NCBI RefSeq assembly: GCF_051465645.1
Contig: NZ_CP195790.1
Span: forward strand, 620,001-684,000
Source: Planctomicrobium sp051465645
GTDB lineage: Bacteria; Planctomycetota; Planctomycetia; Planctomycetales; Planctomycetaceae
DNA: 64,000 nt
Direction: 5' to 3'
In this document: positions 24,395-34,003 of the stretch, in pieces
Numbering within the stretch: the first letter of the stretch is position 1
How the letters are laid out: every line of letters starts with the position of its first letter
Notes under the pieces: model-generated
The model's database searches: none
Told to the model about the DNA's origin: nothing
The model's input: the letters and a program-made list of their open reading frames with translations, nothing else
Program-made: the position numbers and the translations under genes

Positions 24395-25996
24395 ATGAGT
24401 GTAGCGGAGTTTTATGAGAGCGATCTTGGCGTCATGCGCCGGTTAGACGCAATCTGCGATGCGTTCGAAGCCGCCTGGCGAAGCGGATTGAATCCCCGAA
24501 TCGAGGATTATCTTGCGTCGACCAGCCAGGCGAATCAGGTCGTCTTACTTGGTTTGCTCCAGGAGCTTCATCAAGAGCTGTCAAAGGCGATCTGGTCAAG
24601 TGACCTGCATCCTCCGACCGAGAAGGATTCGGTTTCCCTCTCTCAATTCATTCCAGCCCTTCTGAATCTGGCTGATGGAGTCAAAGAGGATGCCAAACAG
24701 GAGGTTGAGAAATCCATTCCGGTTCCGCAGGAGAACGACACCTGTGAGGTGAGGGAAGTTTTTTTCGCTCAATTTCAGGTGGTGTCTGAGAATGGAGACT
24801 TCCAGATTCTTTCGTCGACAGGACACGATAGTCTGCTGATCGGACGGACAGATGAGTGCCGTCTCTGTCTTGATAATGACACCAGTGTCTCCAGAATTCA
24901 CGCAAGAATCGAAATTCACCCTCCCGTTTGTTACCTCCATGATCTCAACAGCTCAAACGGGACATTCGTGAACGGCGCTCGGGTCAATGAAGCCATCCTG
25001 AATGGTGACGATGTGATCAGTGTCGGACGCACGAAGATCATCGTTCGCTTCAAGGAATGCGACGGTGACGAGATTTCTCAGCAGGACACGAAACCTGTTC
25101 CCCGAAAGAAGCCCTTTGCGGCGACTGAGAATCAGGTTGATCAATATCACGACCCTGCATTTCCCCGAATTAATGGCTATCAGGTCAGCTCGCCTTCCGG
25201 GAATGACGGTTTCGGGCCGAGCTATCATGCGTTGCGAGTGGCGAACAAAGAACGCTGCACAATTCGAGTTTTTCCGCTTTCGTCCGGGACTGACTTATAC
25301 GAAGTCAGGAAATTCGCGGAACACGCAACACCGTTGGTGAAGATGTCGCACCCGCATCTTGTACGGCTTCTGGAAGTCGGGCACTATGAGGACGGCCTGT
25401 ATTTATGCAGTGAGCCCCTGTCTTTGCGATCATGGGAAGACATGGTCGTTGGTTGGAACTTCAACCGTCGAGGACGAGTTGCAGTTGGGCTCATGATGCA
25501 GATTCTGACAGGGCTGGATTACGGACATTCATTAGGACTGGTTCATGGAGCAATACAGCCTGCAAACTTTGTTGTCCTGCGAATTGGCCCCCCATTTGTC
25601 GCCAAACTGGCCGGATTCGGGCTGGCGGTCGCGTCCCTGAAATCCGGAATCCGCCTTCCATTGAAAACGGAGGACGCATTTCCTGCGGAGTTCATGGCAC
25701 CGGAGTTGTATTTGAGTCAGGAGCAATTCGTTCCGAATTTCACACCTGTGGCCGACGTCTATTCAGCGGGCGCAACATTGTACTGGTTGATCTCCGGGAA
25801 GGCTCCAGTTTCCAGAAGCGTTCTGTCGAATCGCTCTCAGAACGCAACGGAGGAAGTCTACGCTCCGCTGAATTCTATTTGTACAGGGCTCTCTCAAGAG
25901 CTATGTGAAGCGATTCATCGGGCCCTTTCAAGAGACCCCGCGAACCGGTATCAGTCCATGAAGGACATGCTTCGGAGCCTTCGGAGTATCTCTTAG
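24395..25996 (+). CDS. FHA-domain pseudokinase, ECF partner
   Basis: A 533-residue protein: a helical N-terminal part (about 1-140), an FHA domain (about 143-225: LLIGRTDECRLCL, SVSRIHARI, SSNGTFVNG) and a kinase-fold domain (about 259-530). FHA domains bind phosphothreonine. The kinase part has lost its key residues: the VAIK Lys is Arg (CTIRVF), HRDLKPxN is HGAIQPANF (Asp to Ala, Lys to Gln) and DFG is GFG. The APE-like APEL and subdomain IX (DVYSAGATLYWL) are intact. It is thus probably a non-catalytic scaffold. It starts 223 bases after the ECF sigma gene, on the same strand. Confidence 0.85.
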   Translation: MSVAEFYESDLGVMRRLDAICDAFEAAWRSGLNPRIEDYLASTSQANQVVLLGLLQELHQELSKAIWSSDLHPPTEKDSVSLSQFIPALLNLADGVKEDAKQEVEKSIPVPQENDTCEVREVFFAQFQVVSENGDFQILSSTGHDSLLIGRTDECRLCLDNDTSVSRIHARIEIHPPVCYLHDLNSSNGTFVNGARVNEAILNGDDVISVGRTKIIVRFKECDGDEISQQDTKPVPRKKPFAATENQVDQYHDPAFPRINGYQVSSPSGNDGFGPSYHALRVANKERCTIRVFPLSSGTDLYEVRKFAEHATPLVKMSHPHLVRLLEVGHYEDGLYLCSEPLSLRSWEDMVVGWNFNRRGRVAVGLMMQILTGLDYGHSLGLVHGAIQPANFVVLRIGPPFVAKLAGFGLAVASLKSGIRLPLKTEDAFPAEFMAPELYLSQEQFVPNFTPVADVYSAGATLYWLISGKAPVSRSVLSNRSQNATEEVYAPLNSICTGLSQELCEAIHRALSRDPANRYQSMKDMLRSLRSIS

Positions 25997-26390
25997 AGCA
26001 GTTTGCTCTACCGAGTGCCCGCGCAGCGGCCGTTTCGATTGATGAAACGCAACTCGCCGCGTGGCGGAAGCGTGGAAAGGATTTCGCAAGGTGCTCTTAG
26101 TTCGATTCATTGAGAAGATCGAAGCAAGTTCAGGTCATCGAGAATGATTTGCCTGATGATGGGCGCTGGCGACGGAATGTTGTTGCGGCGAAGAGCGATG
26201 GAACGCCGAAGAGTCGCTTGATTTCGCGTTGATCGCAGAGGGTGTTCAATGAAGCGAGAACATCCCGGAAGAATAAGGTGAAACGTGTGCCGCTGAGGAC
26301 TTCAACGGCACACACCCCAACACTGATTTTAAATCGGATTCGTCAGAGCAATTCAACTCTGAAGCGAGGCGGCGCACAGTTTGAACCTGT
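25997..26390. other. gene-free junction of two convergent genes
   Basis: No gene supported. A hairpin at 26285-26313 with 8-bp arms (GTGTGCCG / CGGCACAC) could terminate the minus-strand epimerase gene. Confidence 0.4.
26285..26313. terminator. weak hairpin between convergent genes
   Basis: 8-bp perfect inverted repeat GTGTGCCG / CGGCACAC around a 13-base loop, 78 bases past the epimerase stop. No T-tract. Confidence 0.4.
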
Positions 26391-27329
26391 CTATGCAACG
26401 CGGCGACGTGGGGCCGATATCGGAGCCGGAGCTGACCGCAATTTCGCACGGAATCCGTTGTCGATTTGTTCACACAAACGCTGCAGACCTTCGGAAATAA
26501 GTGGCATTGCAACGCACAGATCTTTGCGGATCTTCTTGGTTTGCAGGCTGTATTCGCCTTCTGCGAAACCTTGTGGAAGCTCTGTGAGAGTTGATTCTCG
26601 TCGCATCGCCAGCCACGGGAGTGCAAAGCGATCTGCGAGTCGCTGAGTGAACTGCAGTGGATTAATTCGCTCTGCTCCAGCAACGTGATAGACGCCTGAA
26701 AGATTTTCCTGGTAGGCGCGATCAATGATCTCGGCGAGATCAGTTGCGAGAATTGGAGTTGCGTGACGAATGTGGTCCTGCTGGACGATCCGATTGGTCT
26801 CAACGCTCTTTAACAGAGTTTCGAGCCAGCCTGAAGCGTCTCCATCCGGGGACCATCCAAATGTATTGGTGCGGATAATTAAAGCTGATGGGCAGCACTC
26901 GAGAAGGTGATCTTCTGCGGCTCGAATGACCTGAGCCTGATAGCTGCTGCAATGGCCGTGTGAGTCTTCGTCGTGGAACAGCCATGGGCTTGTGAAGACG
27001 GCGTCGGACGAAACCATCACGAAGCGAGTCTCTGTCGCCTCAGCTGCAGCTGTCCAACTTTGCAGGTCTTCCAGAATTGAATCGTTGATCAATGCTTTGG
27101 TTTGTGGTTCCCAGCTGGAACGAGCTGCTGCTCCACAGTAAATAATGCAGTCAGCGCCGCTTTTGCTCAGCACTTCCGGAGGAGACAACCGCGATTCCAT
27201 GGCGTCGCAGTTGGCAATTTCGTACCCGGCCTGAGAAGCCCAGGTTGCAACCTTGTATTTGCCAGTAAAGCTCGCAGCAATGTTGGCGCCAGCGACAGTA
27301 TCCACTCCGACCACTAGAAACTTTGTCAC
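26391..27329 (-). CDS. RmlD-like NAD(P)-dependent sugar-nucleotide reductase/epimerase
   Basis: A 312-residue short-chain dehydrogenase of the RmlD (dTDP-4-dehydrorhamnose reductase) type. The Rossmann N-terminus is TKFLVVGVDTVAGANIAASF; its usual GxxGxxG reads G-x-x-x-V-A-G here, a poor match. Later parts fit better: a VMVSSDAVF Ser-x-Asp/Val-Phe block, YQAQVIRAAE in place of the catalytic YxxxK (Y then Q-A-Q-V, no Lys), and the C-terminal ILATDLAEII and GVYHVAGAERINP. The loss of the Lys makes enzyme activity uncertain. Start: GTG at 27329 with GGAGG six bases upstream; the frame is open to 27410. Confidence 0.7.
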   Translation of the reverse strand: MTKFLVVGVDTVAGANIAASFTGKYKVATWASQAGYEIANCDAMESRLSPPEVLSKSGADCIIYCGAAARSSWEPQTKALINDSILEDLQSWTAAAEATETRFVMVSSDAVFTSPWLFHDEDSHGHCSSYQAQVIRAAEDHLLECCPSALIIRTNTFGWSPDGDASGWLETLLKSVETNRIVQQDHIRHATPILATDLAEIIDRAYQENLSGVYHVAGAERINPLQFTQRLADRFALPWLAMRRESTLTELPQGFAEGEYSLQTKKIRKDLCVAMPLISEGLQRLCEQIDNGFRAKLRSAPAPISAPRRRVA

Positions 27330-27696
27330 GCGATGCCTCCATGCCTGGCGTGTTACGAAGCGGCCCGCACTCCTCTGGACCGGTATTCTCGACTGAAACG
27401 ACAAAGTCATTCAGCGATGGGGGGAGTATACGACTCGACTGAAATTCGAGCCAAGATCAATCGGCGGAATTTACCGATTGAAGAGACGGGGTTTTGTACT
27501 TATTGCAACGTCGCTCGATGCAACCTGGTCAGCTATTATGGTGAAGTGGAAAACTGCAATTGCTCAGCCTTTTTCAATGTGGGCATTTTCTCTAATTTGT
27601 CACCAGCGAGGACGTCGCCAGCCTGACCTATTCGCGAGTTTCAGGGACTGGTAGAGCTGGGGGTTGTGGGCAAATGGCTCACTGGTGGAGACTGGA
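27330..27696. other. divergent intergenic region
   Basis: Between two divergent genes. No gene or hairpin that I can support; it should hold both promoters. Confidence 0.35.
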
Positions 27697-29013
27697 TTGG
27701 AACTGACTTTAGAGCAGGTTGTTCAACTGGCCCCTGATGAAAAATCAGTGGCCTCTGCGCGTCAGCTTCTTTCCCCGCGATTCTGGTCTCAGCTCGGAAT
27801 GAATGAGGAAGCAATCTGGGGAGAGTGTCGAGGGTCCGCTGTCTATTCAGTCCGAATCGATCTCTCGAATCTGGGCCAGAGTTGCAATTGCCCCAGCCGA
27901 AAGCGTCCTTGCCGTCATTCACTGGGGCTGTTGATGTTATTCGCAGCGTCACCGGAGTTTGTCCCGACGGCCTCCCCTCCCCCTGAAGTTCGAGAATGGC
28001 TCGATAAACGTCAGGCACGCGCTGAAAAACAGGCTGCAAAAGCGGATGCACCTGAGAAGCCGGTTGATGAAGTTGCGCGGCAGAAGCGAGTTGAACAACG
28101 CGAAGGCCGAATTCAGGAAGGCATTGCCAGTTTACGAGTCTTCCTGCGGGATCTCATCCGGACTGGAATCGCCGGCATTGAAGGCCGAGGAACTGCCATC
28201 TGGGAAGAACAGGCGAAGAGACTGGTGGATGCTCAGGCACCGGGGCTGGCGGGACGAATTCGCTTCATTTCCGAGATTCCCGGCTCGTCAATCGACTGGC
28301 CGCAACATCTTCTGGATGCACTAGGGCGTCTGGAGCTTCTGCTGGTGGCCTATTCACGCCTGTCTGAACTGGATGAGGATCTGCAGCACGAGGTTCGACA
28401 ACTCATTGGCTGGAATGTGCAACAGGCCGATCTCGAACAGTACGGCGAACGCGTGACCGACAACTGGTTTGTGTTGGGAACGAAGGAGGAAGATGGGGAT
28501 CGCCTGCGGACTCAACGCATCTGGCTGCAATCATTGACGACCGGCCGCTTTGCTGTCGTGATACAGGTTGCGCCGGGGAAACAGCCATATCCGGATGTCT
28601 GGATGTCGGGTGTCGAGGTGTGTGCCACCCTGCTCTTTTACCCCGGGACCAGTCGCCAGCGTGCCAGAGTGATTGAGCGAACCACCGTTCCTGTTGGGAA
28701 TTCGGAAATGCAGAAGGCTGAATTTTCCGGTGCACAGTCAGTGGACCAGATGTTGCAGTCCGTCGCAGAACAACTCGCCAGACAACCTTGGCAGTTCAGC
28801 TTTCCAGTCATTCTCAAAGATGTGACAGTGGTGAAACTGGGGGTTGAATGGTTGATTCGCGATGCCGCTGGACAGGCTGTCCCGCTGCTTTACGCGGAGC
28901 CGTGGAGCTTGCTGGCGATTAGCGGAGGGAATCCTCTGTCGCTCTTTGGTGAATGGGACGGGCAGTTCTTTGCTCCGATCTCAACCCTGCATGAATTCAG
29001 GGAGCTGACATGA
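27697..29013 (+). CDS. SWIM zinc-finger protein
   Basis: About 438 residues with a SWIM zinc finger near the N-terminus, CNCPSRKRPCRHSLGL (C-x-C-x7-C-x-H), a Zn-binding motif that meets DNA or proteins. A charged linker (RQARAEKQAAKADAPEKP) and a long C-terminal domain follow. The layout is that of SWIM proteins encoded beside MoxR AAA ATPases (YehQ-like). The frame begins at 27664, but TTG at 27697 has GGAG six bases upstream and starts the conserved ELTLEQVVQLAPDE, so I prefer it. ATG of the next gene overlaps its stop (ATGA), so the two are translationally coupled. Confidence 0.75.
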   Translation: MELTLEQVVQLAPDEKSVASARQLLSPRFWSQLGMNEEAIWGECRGSAVYSVRIDLSNLGQSCNCPSRKRPCRHSLGLLMLFAASPEFVPTASPPPEVREWLDKRQARAEKQAAKADAPEKPVDEVARQKRVEQREGRIQEGIASLRVFLRDLIRTGIAGIEGRGTAIWEEQAKRLVDAQAPGLAGRIRFISEIPGSSIDWPQHLLDALGRLELLLVAYSRLSELDEDLQHEVRQLIGWNVQQADLEQYGERVTDNWFVLGTKEEDGDRLRTQRIWLQSLTTGRFAVVIQVAPGKQPYPDVWMSGVEVCATLLFYPGTSRQRARVIERTTVPVGNSEMQKAEFSGAQSVDQMLQSVAEQLARQPWQFSFPVILKDVTVVKLGVEWLIRDAAGQAVPLLYAEPWSLLAISGGNPLSLFGEWDGQFFAPISTLHEFRELT

Positions 29014-30602
29014 ACCCTCTTCTGAAATCGGCAATGTTGGGGACATCAAAGGTCAATCCACCTGTCATCAATTTTGATGATCCATTCGATCGACTCGTGC
29101 AAACGAGTGGCGGCGTATCTGATGAAACAGAATTGATGTTGTTACGCCGGGCTGGCGTTCGCGCGATCGCCGAACTTGCTGGAACAATGCCACGTTCGAT
29201 CGCCGCGATGTCTGCCGCGCCTGCTGAAACGCTACTGGCGCCCACTTCGCAGATGTCCGAGTTCATTGAACTGGCGATGACGACTGATCGCCTGGATCTG
29301 CTTCCAGAGCTTGTCGAAATCCTGACAACGAACGGCATTCATTTTCCACACGAGCATCTGCCGCTGGCGTTCGAAATCGCTCAGCCTCAGCGTCGTGAAT
29401 TGTTACGACCAATTCTCGGAGAACGCGCGAGATGGTTGGCCAAGTTCAATCCAAACTGGGATTGGGCGCTGAAGACTCCGACCGATGAAGACCAACTGCC
29501 GTCTCTTGAGTACCAGTGGAACGAAGGGACATTTCAGGAACGGGTCACAGCACTGGAGCAGGTTCGAAAGTTACAACCAAAGACGGCGCTCAGTTGGTTA
29601 GAGCAGTCGATTTCGAAGGAAAAGGCAGAGCACCGTCGCAAGCTGATGGCGACTCTGGAAACAAACCTTTCCGAAGAGGATTTAGGATTTCTGGAATTGT
29701 CTCAGAATGATCGCTCTGAGACGGTTCGAGAAGTGGTTCGGGATCTCCTGCTGCAGCGTGAGGATTCTTCGATCTCTCAACGAATGCGGTCTCGGGCAGC
29801 CGAGTTGATTCAAGCGAACCGTCAAAGTGATGGTGCGTTGCGTTTGTCGATTCAACTTCCAGACGACTTCTCGGTTGATTGGGAGCGAGACGGGATCAAA
29901 CTGAGCTCTATGAAAGCTCCTTTCGGGCCGGACGGAGTTGTGGACGCCATCGTCGGGTCGGTGCCGCCTTCATTCTGGTTGTCTCATTTTGATTGTCCCG
30001 TGGAAGAATTTCTGCCTGCCGCTATGGGGTGTGCCCCGAATGGGGGAATTCTTCGCGGTCTGTTACGCGCGCTTGAGCGGTTTTCACAGAACGATCCTGC
30101 TTCACTCGCTTTTCTTGCTCCAATGCAGTCGTGGATCGTTCGCAGTCTGCGCGACGATTCCCGGTATTCCGTCGAAGTCATTGCCTCGATTCAATCTCTA
30201 CTGAAGCTTTCCTCGGCGGACCAAGGGAGCGCGTTTCTCAATCGAATTCTCAGAGACTTGCCGGACTTTCCGGAAGACCAGTTGATTGCGATCCTGAACG
30301 GCTTTGGCAAGCCTTGGAGCTTGGAATTGTCAGAGGCTTACCTGAATTCGATTCGTCACCTCCTGAAAACATACGATCGATATCAGCCTCCACGTATGGT
30401 TGCCTCATTGATGTTGGCATCGTCATTCTTGCATTCCGATGCCTTTGATTCTGCACTGGCTCCCTGGACGATCAGCCCGACGATTCGGAATCGCAGCGAT
30501 GTCTATTCGATTGTTGAAGGATTGCTGGTTCGTTTCGGCCAGATCGTTAAGCATCGAAATCAGTTTCGGGCATCCGCAGAGGGATTGAGGGCGACGACAT
30601 GA
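29010..30602 (+). CDS. DUF5691 protein, HEAT-like repeats
   Basis: A 530-residue, mostly helical protein with many Leu-rich segments, resembling DUF5691, a family seen between SWIM and MoxR genes. Function unknown; HEAT-like helical repeats would fit a scaffold. It overlaps the SWIM gene by four bases (ATGA) and is followed by the AAA gene after about 115 bases. The C-terminus has no conserved feature that I can name. Confidence 0.7.
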   Translation: MNPLLKSAMLGTSKVNPPVINFDDPFDRLVQTSGGVSDETELMLLRRAGVRAIAELAGTMPRSIAAMSAAPAETLLAPTSQMSEFIELAMTTDRLDLLPELVEILTTNGIHFPHEHLPLAFEIAQPQRRELLRPILGERARWLAKFNPNWDWALKTPTDEDQLPSLEYQWNEGTFQERVTALEQVRKLQPKTALSWLEQSISKEKAEHRRKLMATLETNLSEEDLGFLELSQNDRSETVREVVRDLLLQREDSSISQRMRSRAAELIQANRQSDGALRLSIQLPDDFSVDWERDGIKLSSMKAPFGPDGVVDAIVGSVPPSFWLSHFDCPVEEFLPAAMGCAPNGGILRGLLRALERFSQNDPASLAFLAPMQSWIVRSLRDDSRYSVEVIASIQSLLKLSSADQGSAFLNRILRDLPDFPEDQLIAILNGFGKPWSLELSEAYLNSIRHLLKTYDRYQPPRMVASLMLASSFLHSDAFDSALAPWTISPTIRNRSDVYSIVEGLLVRFGQIVKHRNQFRASAEGLRATT

Positions 30603-30718
30603 CTGATTGACTAAGATGGAGTCGTCGTCGCCAATGAAGTTTGAAATCAGGAATCGATCAGGTGAAGTGGCTGCAGGGCGGCCATGTGAGAGACCGAACT
30701 GGTCTGGAAAGTTTGAAC

Positions 30719-31816
30719 GTGTCTGAAGTCTCGACCAGCCTGGATGTGTTGCGACAACATGCCGAGCAGCAGTATGCGCAGGAACTTGATGCTTTGGTGC
30801 AGGCGGACGATCGCCAGAAACCACCGGGCTGGCAGTTGTCTCCCTGGGCGGTTAAAACGTACATCCTTGGTGGAACGCTGCCCAACGGCGTCGAAATCAG
30901 TGCGAAGTATGTCGGCCGTGCTCGCCTGATTGAGATTGCGATTGCCACCCTCGCGACGGATCGGGCTCTGCTCTTGAGCGGGGTCCCAGGCACCGCAAAA
31001 ACTTGGGTCGCAGAGCATCTTGCGGCGGCGATTTCAGGGACATCGACCCTCTTGGTTCAGGGAACCGCCGGTCTGGATGAATCGGCGTTGCGTTACGGGT
31101 GGAATTACGCCCGACTCCTTGCCGAGGGGCCATCAATGGGGGCGCTCGTTGAAAGCCCGATGATGGTGGGGCTGAGAACCGGGAAGATCGTTCGTATTGA
31201 AGAACTGACGCGTATCCCGAGTGAGATTCAGGATTCTCTGATCACAATTCTGTCTGAAAAGACGCTCCCGGTCCCGGAGTTGAGTAGTGAAGTTCAGGCA
31301 CTGCGTGGGTTCAACGTCATCGCGACTGCCAACAATCGAGACAAGGGTGTCAATGAGCTCTCCAGCGCGCTGATGCGGCGTTTCAATACGGTTGTTTTGC
31401 CGGTTCCTGATGGACTGGAAGAAGAAGTGCAGATCGTCAGCCGTCGTGCCGGTGAACTGGGACAGGCTCTCGCATTGCCTGTGGAAAAGCCTGCTTTGGA
31501 AGAGATTCAACGAGTTGTCACAATCTTCCGGGAGTTGCGAAGTGGTGTGACTGTCGATGGCAAGACGCGGCTGAAGTCACCGACAGGGACGCTTTCCACC
31601 GCAGAAGCGATTTCGGTTGTCACTCACGGGATGACGCTCGCAGCGTACTATGGTGACGGTGTGATGACTGCCAGCGATGTGCTGTCAGGATTACTCGGAG
31701 CCGTTGTGAAAGATCCTGTGCAGGATGAAGTTGTCTGGCAGGAATATTTGCAGACCGTTGTGAAAGATCGCGATGGCTGGAAGGATCTGTATCGAGCCAG
31801 CCGGGACTTCCGTTAA
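30719..31816 (+). CDS. MoxR-type AAA+ ATPase
   Basis: AAA+ ATPase of the MoxR/YehL type, about 365 residues: Walker A SGVPGTAKTWVAEHL (about residue 85-100), Walker B-like KIVRIEELTRI, sensor 1 FNVIATANNRD and arginine finger LSSALMRRFN. MoxR proteins use ATP to remodel complexes, usually with a VWA-domain partner. The Walker B Asp of the usual DE pair reads R-I-E-E-L here, keeping one Glu. I prefer GTG 30719 (GGAAAG upstream, start of SEVSTSLDVL); TTG 30641 and GTG 30662 are other options. No VWA gene follows: the operon ends at a hairpin. Confidence 0.8.
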   Translation: MSEVSTSLDVLRQHAEQQYAQELDALVQADDRQKPPGWQLSPWAVKTYILGGTLPNGVEISAKYVGRARLIEIAIATLATDRALLLSGVPGTAKTWVAEHLAAAISGTSTLLVQGTAGLDESALRYGWNYARLLAEGPSMGALVESPMMVGLRTGKIVRIEELTRIPSEIQDSLITILSEKTLPVPELSSEVQALRGFNVIATANNRDKGVNELSSALMRRFNTVVLPVPDGLEEEVQIVSRRAGELGQALALPVEKPALEEIQRVVTIFRELRSGVTVDGKTRLKSPTGTLSTAEAISVVTHGMTLAAYYGDGVMTASDVLSGLLGAVVKDPVQDEVVWQEYLQTVVKDRDGWKDLYRASRDFR

Positions 31817-31851
31817 ACCGGTTCTTTCGACGCGTCGAAGTCCGAAAACGC

Positions 31852-31890
31852 AAAGACGCTGACTGGAGTTGTTTTCCTGTCAGCGTCTTT
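31852..31890. terminator. hairpin between convergent MoxR and ALDH genes
   Basis: 12-bp perfect arms AAAGACGCTGAC (31852-31863) and GTCAGCGTCTTT (31879-31890), ending TTT on each strand. It lies between the MoxR stop and the stop of the minus-strand dehydrogenase. Confidence 0.75.
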
Positions 31891-31957
31891 GACATTCGGT
31901 AGATTCGTTCAGTCGATTCGTGAAATCCAGCGAGTCACGAGCGTCGTTTGCGCCCGC

Positions 31958-33580
31958 TTATTCCTGTTCGGCATGTGTCGCGGGAGCGAATCCGCGACGC
32001 ATTGTGTTTTCGCAGATCGAAACCGGGAGCATGAACTGCAGGAGATAGTCTGGTCCGCCAGCTTTGGTGCCGATTCCGGACATCTTGTAACCACCGAACG
32101 GGTGTCGTTGAACGATCGCTCCGGTGATGACACGGTTCAGATAGACATTCCCGACCTGAAGTTCTTCGCGAGCACGTTGCAAGTTCTTCGGGCTACGGCT
32201 GTAGATTCCGCCTGTCAGTGCAAATGGAGTTGAATTGGCCATTTGCAGTGCCTGATCAAGGTTCTTCGCCTTGGAAACCGTCAGCACAGGGCCAAAGATT
32301 TCATGCCGCAGCAACCGTGAATCCGGTTCAACGTTGCCAAAGACGTGTGGGCCGATGAAGTACCCATCTTTGCCCAGTTTGCTGACGTCACCCGCAACGA
32401 TGGTTTCGCATTCTTCCTTGCCGATGGCAATGAAGTCATTGATCCGGTTGAAGGCGTCGGCATCGATGACTGGTCCATAATCGATCCCCGGTTCATCCGC
32501 AGGGCCGACGACAATGCTTTCGCATGCCGATTTCAGGCGATCGATGAATTGGTCATAGATTTCAGCCAGTACGATGACGCGGGAGCACGCGGAACATTTC
32601 TGACCTGCATAACCGAATGCGCTGGAGACGACTCCTTGAACGGCGTCATCCAGATCGGCATCGTTGTCGATGATGACAGGGTTTTTGCCGCCAAGTTCTG
32701 CAATGACTTTCTTGATCGTCGTCTGGTTCTCAATTGGAGTCGCAGCGACCTGATTGATCTTCAAGCCGACTTCGCGTGATCCAGTGAACGCGACGATCTC
32801 GACATCTGGATGGCTGACGAGCGCTGGGCCGACATCTTCGCCCACTCCAGGAAGGAAGTTGATAACGCCGGTGGGAATACCGGCATCTCTGGTGATCTGA
32901 GCGAGCTTCGAAGCGAGAATCGACGACTGCTCGGCAGGTTTCATGACAACGGTGTTGCCAGTGACCAGTGCCGCTGCCACCATTCCAGTCAAAATCGCGA
33001 GCGGGAAGTTCCACGGGGCGATGACGACGGTAACCCCACGTGGGCGGTAGAGATACTGATTCTCTTCGCCAGGGTAGTCGCAAGTCAGTGTTTGATTCAG
33101 ATCACGCATGGCAAGTGCGTAATAAACGCAGAAGTCGATCGCTTCAGCGACGTCGGCGTCTGCATCTTTCCATGGCTTGCCGCATTCATAAACCATCCAC
33201 GCGGCAAGTTCGAATCGACGGTTCCTCATTTCCGAGGCCATCAGTTCGAGATATTCGGCACGGTGTCCAATCGGGGTCTTACGCCATTGTCCCCATGCAT
33301 CACGAGCAGATTCGATTGCCTGACTTGCGAGTTCTGCAGTCGCGGAGTTGACAGTACCGAGTGTCTGCGACTTGTTCGATGGGTTGCGAACAACGATGTT
33401 GCCGCGTGTGGTCATTGCTTTTCCGTTGATGATCAACGGATAATCTTCGCCGAACTGGCTTTCGACTTCCTGTAGTGCCCGACGCATCTCGTCGCGAGCC
33501 TGCCCTCGGCTGAAATCGGTCAGCGGTTCATTTCGAAACTGGTGTACTGCTAATTTCCGCTGTGTCTCGGCCTGTGACAT
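31958..33580 (-). CDS. rocA: delta-1-pyrroline-5-carboxylate dehydrogenase
   Basis: A 540-residue aldehyde dehydrogenase of the L-glutamate gamma-semialdehyde branch. Motifs: VVIAPWNFPLAI, ELGGKNPVIID (general base Glu), YAGQKCSACSRVIVL (catalytic Cys), and RHEIFGPVL. The N-terminal pattern (TLGTVNSATAELASQAIESA) and SACSR around the Cys are those of RocA/PruA enzymes, which make glutamate from proline via P5C. GGAAGGA precedes the ATG. No proline dehydrogenase gene is adjacent; the enzyme may serve proline or arginine/ornithine breakdown. Confidence 0.85.
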   Translation of the reverse strand: MSQAETQRKLAVHQFRNEPLTDFSRGQARDEMRRALQEVESQFGEDYPLIINGKAMTTRGNIVVRNPSNKSQTLGTVNSATAELASQAIESARDAWGQWRKTPIGHRAEYLELMASEMRNRRFELAAWMVYECGKPWKDADADVAEAIDFCVYYALAMRDLNQTLTCDYPGEENQYLYRPRGVTVVIAPWNFPLAILTGMVAAALVTGNTVVMKPAEQSSILASKLAQITRDAGIPTGVINFLPGVGEDVGPALVSHPDVEIVAFTGSREVGLKINQVAATPIENQTTIKKVIAELGGKNPVIIDNDADLDDAVQGVVSSAFGYAGQKCSACSRVIVLAEIYDQFIDRLKSACESIVVGPADEPGIDYGPVIDADAFNRINDFIAIGKEECETIVAGDVSKLGKDGYFIGPHVFGNVEPDSRLLRHEIFGPVLTVSKAKNLDQALQMANSTPFALTGGIYSRSPKNLQRAREELQVGNVYLNRVITGAIVQRHPFGGYKMSGIGTKAGGPDYLLQFMLPVSICENTMRRGFAPATHAEQE

Positions 33581-34003
33581 GAAAATCCTTCCAAGTTCAA
33601 CATGCTCCGGGCTCGTTTAAGGGGGGGACCACTTAGAGAGAACCGGGGTTTCAGTCCGCAGGATCATCAGACGGGGCGCTTCCGTCAAGCAAACTTGCTT
33701 TAAACATTTGCGAGAATTGATCACTCAAGCAATTCTGGAGGCGGAATTGGGGCTTTCCGGGGCCGGACCAGTTCCTGTTGATGCGACTATCTGTCTGGAG
33801 AATGTCACGCTGGTGGAGGACTGACGTGACTGAACTTGCTTTGTACCGGCTGAGGGGACGGGGAATTCTGTTCAATTCGGAAAAAACAGGAATTCGCATT
33901 CGAATATCTGATCTGCTGCGAATCTTTCCGCGTTTAGTAATCAGAGACCGGAAATTTACTGCAAATTGGACTTCAAACCATGCTTGCCAACAGGAGAACA
34001 GCG
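33581..34003. other. gene-free stretch
   Basis: 423 bases between the divergent dehydrogenase and small ORF. No gene, repeat or hairpin supported. A promoter for the dehydrogenase should lie near 33600. Confidence 0.35.

Noticed and set aside
32810..33475. 221-aa plus-strand open frame
   Set aside because: Antisense to the P5C dehydrogenase with intact catalytic motifs.
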